Shown: piece after piece, positions 31,085 to 34,766 of the stretch
Numbering within the stretch: position 1 is the stretch's first letter
Layout: the number at the start of each line of letters is the position of its first letter
DNA from: Deltaproteobacteria bacterium
GTDB taxonomy: Bacteria; Desulfobacterota; Desulfobulbia; Desulfobulbales; VMSU01
DNA: 34,766 bases
Direction of reading: 5' to 3'
Assembly (NCBI GenBank): GCA_021782655.1
Contig: JAJXUT010000019.1
Span: 1 to 34,766, forward strand
Translations under genes and position numbers: made by a program
The notes under the pieces: model-generated
What the model saw: only the letters and a program-made list of their open reading frames with translations
The model's database searches: none
What the model was told of the DNA's origin: nothing

Positions 31085-33328
31085 TCAGACCTCGCCCAGG
31101 ATGTTCAAGGCCGCCCCGGCCACAAACCAGCCGATCTGCGGGGCCGACATCGAGTGCCGGGCCGGGAAACTCTCGCGGGTGCCGTCGTCGTGGACAAGGG
31201 TGACGGTGACTGAGCTGCCGGGGGCCAGCCCTGCCAAGCCGCTGATCGACACCCGATCCCAGGCCCGGATTCGTTCGTAATCCTCCGGATCGGCGAAGGT
31301 TAGGGGCAGCACTCCCTGCTTTTTGAGGTTGGTCTCGTGGATGCGGGCGAAGCTGCGGACGATTACCACCTTCATCCCCAGGTGACGGGGTTCCATGGCG
31401 GCGTGTTCACGGCTGGAGCCCTCGCCGTAGTTGTCGTCGCCCACCGCGATCCAGCCCAGGCCTTGCGCCTTGTAGTGGCGGGCAATGGCCGAGAGCCCCG
31501 CCTCACGTTCGCCGGTCAGGACGTTGACCCCCTGGCCGGCGGCCTGGGCGAAGGCGTTGTTGGCGCCGCTGAACAGGTTGTCGGAGATGTTGTCCAGGTG
31601 TCCCCTGAATTTTAACCAGGGCCCGGCAGGGGAGATGTGATCGGTGGTGCACTTGCCCACCGCCTTGAGTAGCACCGGCAGGTCGCAAAAATCCTGGCCG
31701 TCCCAGGCCGGGAAGGGCGAAAGCAGTTGCAGCCGCTGACTGGCGGGATCCACCGCCACCGCCAGCGAGGAGCCATCCTCGGCCGGCTCCTCGTAGTGGG
31801 GCGTCCCTGGCTCGAATCCCGCCGGGGGCAAGTCTTTGGCCACCGGCGGTGCGAACGTGAAGCCGTCGATGTCGTCCCGGCTGGGGTCGAAGGTCAGCCG
31901 TCCGGCGATGGCCAGGGCGGTAACCGTCTCCGGGCTGGCGATAAAGGCGAGCGTCTCGGGATTGCCATCCGCCCGGCCCTTGAAGTTGCGGTTGAACGAG
32001 GTGATGATGGCGTTCTTCTCCGGCCGGGTAAAGTCCTGGCGCCGCCACTGGCCGATGCAGGGGCCGCAGGCGTTGGCCAGCACCACGCCGCCGATCTGGC
32101 GCAGGGGCTCAAGCAGACCGTCGCGTTCCACCGTGGCCCGCACCTGTTCGGAGCCGGGGCTGATGAAGAAGCTGCTCTTGGCGGCCAGCCCCTTGGCCAG
32201 GGCCTGCCGGGCGACATGGGCCGCCCGGCCAATGTCCTCATATGAGGAGTTGGTGCAACTGCCGATCAGCCCCACCTTCAGCTCCTCGGGATAGCCTTGG
32301 GCCTGGGCCTCGTCCTGGAGCCTGGACAGGGGCCGGGCGAGATCGGGGGTGAACGGCCCCGCCACGTAAGGCGTTATGGTGTCGAGGTCGATTTCGATCA
32401 CCCGGTCGTAGTAGGCTGCGGGCTGGACCTCCACCTCGGGATCGGCGGTCAGCTCGGCCCGGTGGCGAGTGGCGAGTTGTGCCAGTTCGGCCCGGCCGGT
32501 GGCCGCAAGGTAGGCGGCCATATGGTCGTCAAAGGGGAACAGCGAGTTGGTGGCCCCCAACTCGGCCCCCATGTTGGTGATGGTGGCCTTGCCGGTGCAG
32601 CTTATGGTTTGAGCGCCGGGGCCGAAATACTCGATGATCTTGCCAGTGCCGCCCTTGACGGTGAGCAGCTCCAGCAGCCGCAAAATCACGTCCTTGGGCG
32701 AGGCCCAGCCCCGCAGGCGTCCGGTGAGCCGCACCCCGATCAGCCCCGGCCAGGACAACTCCCAGTCCATGCCAGCCATGACATCCACCGCGTCGGCGCC
32801 GCCCACCCCCACCGACAGCATCCCCAGGCCACCGGCGTTGGGGGTGTGGGAGTCGGTGCCGATCAGCAGTCCGCCGGGGAAGGCGTAATTCTCGATGATG
32901 ATCTGGTGGATGATGCCGCTGCCCGGCCCCCAGAAGCCAATGCCGTACTTGTTGGCCACCGAGCGCAGGAAGGCATAGACCTCCCGGTTTTGCTCCTGGC
33001 CGGCGGCCAGATCCGGCCCCGCGCCCTCCTGGGCGGCGATCAGGTGGTCGCAGTGCACCGTGGAGGGCACCGCCACCCGCCGCCGGCCCGACTGCATGAA
33101 CTGCAGCAGGGCCATCTGGGCGGTGGCGTCCTGCATCGCCACCCGGTCCGGGTTGAGCATGACGTAGGTCTTGTGACGCTCGGGAACGGCGGCCAACTCG
33201 CCCGCCAGGTGGGCGGCCAGGATCTTTTCAGCCAGGGTCAGGGGCCGGCCAAAGAGTCTCCGAGCCGCCTCCTGCTTGGCCCCCATCGTGGCATAAGCCT
33301 TTTCTATCATGGAAAAATCACGGATCAT
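31085..33328 (-). CDS. Aconitate hydratase, mitochondrial type
   Basis: TCA-cycle enzyme interconverting citrate and isocitrate through a 4Fe-4S cluster. The 747-residue protein is of the mitochondrial aconitase type and not the longer AcnA or the AcnB form: VAMQDATAQMALLQF, STVHCDHL, YGIGFWGPGSGIIHQI, DSHTPNAGGLGMLSVGVGGADAVDVMAG (in parts) and the cluster ligands C358 (SCTNSSYED), C421 and C424 (ANACGPC), positions identical to those of the mammalian enzyme. C-terminal GSSREHAA is the substrate loop. ATG 33328 follows GGGAG; a much longer frame from 33676 runs through the intergenic region and has no family match. It is divergent from the biotin carboxylase gene, with glmU-like gene directly downstream. 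Confidence 0.95.
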   Translation of the reverse strand: MIRDFSMIEKAYATMGAKQEAARRLFGRPLTLAEKILAAHLAGELAAVPERHKTYVMLNPDRVAMQDATAQMALLQFMQSGRRRVAVPSTVHCDHLIAAQEGAGPDLAAGQEQNREVYAFLRSVANKYGIGFWGPGSGIIHQIIIENYAFPGGLLIGTDSHTPNAGGLGMLSVGVGGADAVDVMAGMDWELSWPGLIGVRLTGRLRGWASPKDVILRLLELLTVKGGTGKIIEYFGPGAQTISCTGKATITNMGAELGATNSLFPFDDHMAAYLAATGRAELAQLATRHRAELTADPEVEVQPAAYYDRVIEIDLDTITPYVAGPFTPDLARPLSRLQDEAQAQGYPEELKVGLIGSCTNSSYEDIGRAAHVARQALAKGLAAKSSFFISPGSEQVRATVERDGLLEPLRQIGGVVLANACGPCIGQWRRQDFTRPEKNAIITSFNRNFKGRADGNPETLAFIASPETVTALAIAGRLTFDPSRDDIDGFTFAPPVAKDLPPAGFEPGTPHYEEPAEDGSSLAVAVDPASQRLQLLSPFPAWDGQDFCDLPVLLKAVGKCTTDHISPAGPWLKFRGHLDNISDNLFSGANNAFAQAAGQGVNVLTGEREAGLSAIARHYKAQGLGWIAVGDDNYGEGSSREHAAMEPRHLGMKVVIVRSFARIHETNLKKQGVLPLTFADPEDYERIRAWDRVSISGLAGLAPGSSVTVTLVHDDGTRESFPARHSMSAPQIGWFVAGAALNILGEV

Positions 33329-33749
33329 CAATGTGCTCCCGCAATAATCTACTATTGATTGTGAAAGTAACCGGGGACGTGGTCCAGCCATCGCCATGTC
33401 GGCCGTGGTTACGGCTCCTAGATTTAGCAATTCTCCTCCCGTAAGACAAGAGAAAAGGTATACAACCTGATTAAACATGTATATACGGATAGTTAAGCAT
33501 GAAACTGCAAGTAGGGGGGGCACGGCCTGCCGCGACTCTACAGGACAGTTACAAAAAATCTTCAAATATGGTAAAGAAGGGGGGCTGGACCGTGGAGACC
33601 AGGGGGGCATCCACCGAAAGATGTTGACCAGAGGATGAAAAATCATTATACCGGGCCGCGCACGGCTAGGTGTCACCTCCTGGCTTTAGTAATACACTGT
33701 GATACCTTGCAACTTGCAGGACATGCGTCCATGTCCCGGTGACCAATAG
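33329..33749. other. Divergent intergenic region between aconitase and biotin carboxylase
   Basis: 421 bases with no credible gene. It must carry both promoters, but I could not pick convincing -35/-10 pairs. Two perfect dyads are near the right end: AGGTG-T-CACCT (33668-33678) and GGACATG-CGTC-CATGTCC (33719-33736). The stretch 33440-33500 is AT-rich, with a GTATAC/GTATATAC cluster. Confidence 0.55.
33719..33736 (+). promoter_or_regulatory. Perfect inverted repeat before the biotin carboxylase gene
   Basis: GGACATG (33719-33725) and CATGTCC (33730-33736) are perfect 7-base inverted repeats with spacer CGTC, ending 13 bases before the ATG. It could be a repressor operator or an RNA hairpin next to the ribosome site. 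Confidence 0.55.
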
Positions 33750-34766
33750 ATGAAAGACCGAGTGCTAATTGCCAACCGCGGCGAGATTGCGGTGCGGATC
33801 ATGCGGGCCTGCCAGGACCTGGGGCTCGACTACGTGGTGGTCTATACCGCCGCGGACCAGGAGTCCCAGCACGTCCGCCTGGCCATGAACGGTGCGGATG
33901 GACGCCAGCGGGCCTGGCGGGTCTCGTCCTATACCGATCCCAACGACATCCTGGCGGTGGCCGACCACACCGGCTGCACCTCCATCCATCCCGGCTACGG
34001 CTTCTTTTCCGAGGATTACCGTTTCGCCCGCCGGGTGACGGTGCGCGACCGGCCCCTGACCTTCATCGGCCCCAACTGGGAGGTAATCAAGAACCTGGGG
34101 GACAAGATCAACACCAAGCGGGTGGCCAACCGGCTGGGTATCCCCACCATTCCCGGCACCGACGGCCCGATCTACAACGAGATGGAGGCCGAGGAAATCG
34201 CCACCCGCCTGCTCGACGACCAGCAGCGACAGAAAATCAAGAACCCCTCCGTCTTGGTCAAGGCAGCGGCGGGCGGCGGCGGCATGGGCATCGAGGAGGT
34301 TTTCCGCATCGAGCAGTTGCGTCGGGTCTATCGCCAGGTGCAGAGTTACGCCAAACGCCAGTTTGGAGATGGCGGGGTGCTGATCGAGCAGTGCTTAAGG
34401 GACTACAACCACCTGGAGGTGCAACTGGTGTGCAGTCGCCACGGCGAACGGGTGCATTTTGGCACCAGAAACTGTACCATCCAGAGCACTGGCCGCCAGA
34501 AGCGGCTGGAGGCGGCGCCGGGCTTCGATCCCGCCTGTTTCGATTATGGCTTTGACTCCCAGAAGGTGCTGGCCCAGATCGTCGATTACTCCTTGAAGCT
34601 CGCCGATCATGTCAAATACGACAACGTCGGCACCTGGGAGTGGATCGTGGCCCGGGACGGCAGTCCCTACCTCTTGGAGGTCAACACCCGCATCCAGGTG
34701 GAAAACGACGTCTCGGCCCGGATCAGCTACCTACACGGCAAGCAGCCCAGCCTACTCCGCGAGCAG
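33750..34766 (+). CDS. Biotin carboxylase domain protein, N-terminal fragment
   Basis: ATP-grasp enzyme that carboxylates biotin, as part of an acetyl-CoA, pyruvate or related carboxylase. The frame runs off the right edge after 339 codons without a stop. It begins KDRVLIANRGEIAVRIMRAC, then HPGYGFFSED, GDKINTKRVANRLGIPTIPGTDG, the glycine loop VKAAAGGGGMG, the catalytic H in DYNHLEVQLV, RNCTIQS..RQK and the metal-binding EVNTRIQVEN. Compared with E. coli AccC, several motif residues differ (GMG for GRGM, TGRQK for RRHQK, VEN for VEH), so this is a divergent subfamily and the carboxylase type is open. The ATG at 33750 has only a weak ribosome site. Biotin dependence fits bioA in the window, though that link is general. 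Confidence 0.88.
   Translation, partial: MKDRVLIANRGEIAVRIMRACQDLGLDYVVVYTAADQESQHVRLAMNGADGRQRAWRVSSYTDPNDILAVADHTGCTSIHPGYGFFSEDYRFARRVTVRDRPLTFIGPNWEVIKNLGDKINTKRVANRLGIPTIPGTDGPIYNEMEAEEIATRLLDDQQRQKIKNPSVLVKAAAGGGGMGIEEVFRIEQLRRVYRQVQSYAKRQFGDGGVLIEQCLRDYNHLEVQLVCSRHGERVHFGTRNCTIQSTGRQKRLEAAPGFDPACFDYGFDSQKVLAQIVDYSLKLADHVKYDNVGTWEWIVARDGSPYLLEVNTRIQVENDVSARISYLHGKQPSLLREQ

Noticed and set aside
33329-33676. 116-residue N-terminal extension of aconitase
   Set aside because: It translates the intergenic region, has no family similarity, and a good ribosome site precedes ATG 33328.

Overview
The window is a 34.8 kb piece of a GC-rich bacterial chromosome that looks like Desulfobacterota (old Deltaproteobacteria), probably near the Desulfobulbales. 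That assignment is inferred from gene content and protein style: a split-Soret-type cytochrome c, a DsrE-like protein, a DUF3334 (CheX-like) protein beside an NBP35/Mrp Fe-S carrier, SelB, RNase Y, a mitochondrial-type aconitase and an NtrY/NtrX pair. No rRNA, tRNA, CRISPR array, prophage or intact insertion sequence was seen.

Layout. 1-117 (minus) is the 5' end of secD with its own consensus promoter. 572-6400 (plus) holds rsfS, gpmI, thrC, a DUF1684 lipoprotein, a DUF3334 protein and the Mrp/NBP35 carrier. 6559-16022 (plus) is a tightly packed run: metallo-beta-lactamase-fold hydrolase, selB, hflX, DUF4390 protein, ntrY, ntrX, then hemB. 16039-24120 is an accessory patchwork: a two-gene chromate transporter bracketed by copies of a palindromic element, an AT-rich unknown secreted protein, a DsrE-like protein, a CHAP-domain exported protein with a lysine/histidine-rich linker, a PIG-V-like membrane glycosyltransferase, a very AT-rich gene-free island, an orphan branched-chain amino-acid binding protein, a glutamine amidotransferase between two copies of a second palindromic element, and a Tat-exported split-Soret-type cytochrome. 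24224-33328 (minus) returns to housekeeping: bioA, tyrS, rny, a 1 kb gene-free stretch with a folded RNA best read as 6S RNA, zapA, a ZapB-like coiled coil, a short GlmU-like protein and aconitase. 33750 to the end (plus) is a divergent biotin carboxylase cut by the window edge.

How genes fit together. gpmI, thrC, hemB, bioA, aconitase and the biotin carboxylase are central metabolism and cofactor synthesis. rsfS, selB, hflX, tyrS and rny concern ribosomes, translation and RNA decay. zapA and the ZapB-like gene are division factors. SelB implies selenoprotein synthesis, though no selenoprotein, selA or tRNA-Sec gene was seen here.

The most notable points are two palindromic MITE-like repeat families (at least five and two copies) that sit around accessory genes, a candidate 6S RNA with a strong closing stem and a GNRA loop, an hflX whose conserved N-terminus has no standard start codon, a cytochrome that has lost one heme motif, a GlmU with almost no acetyltransferase domain, and an in-frame heptamer repeat in the CHAP gene. 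I saw no clear new multi-gene defence or catalytic system.
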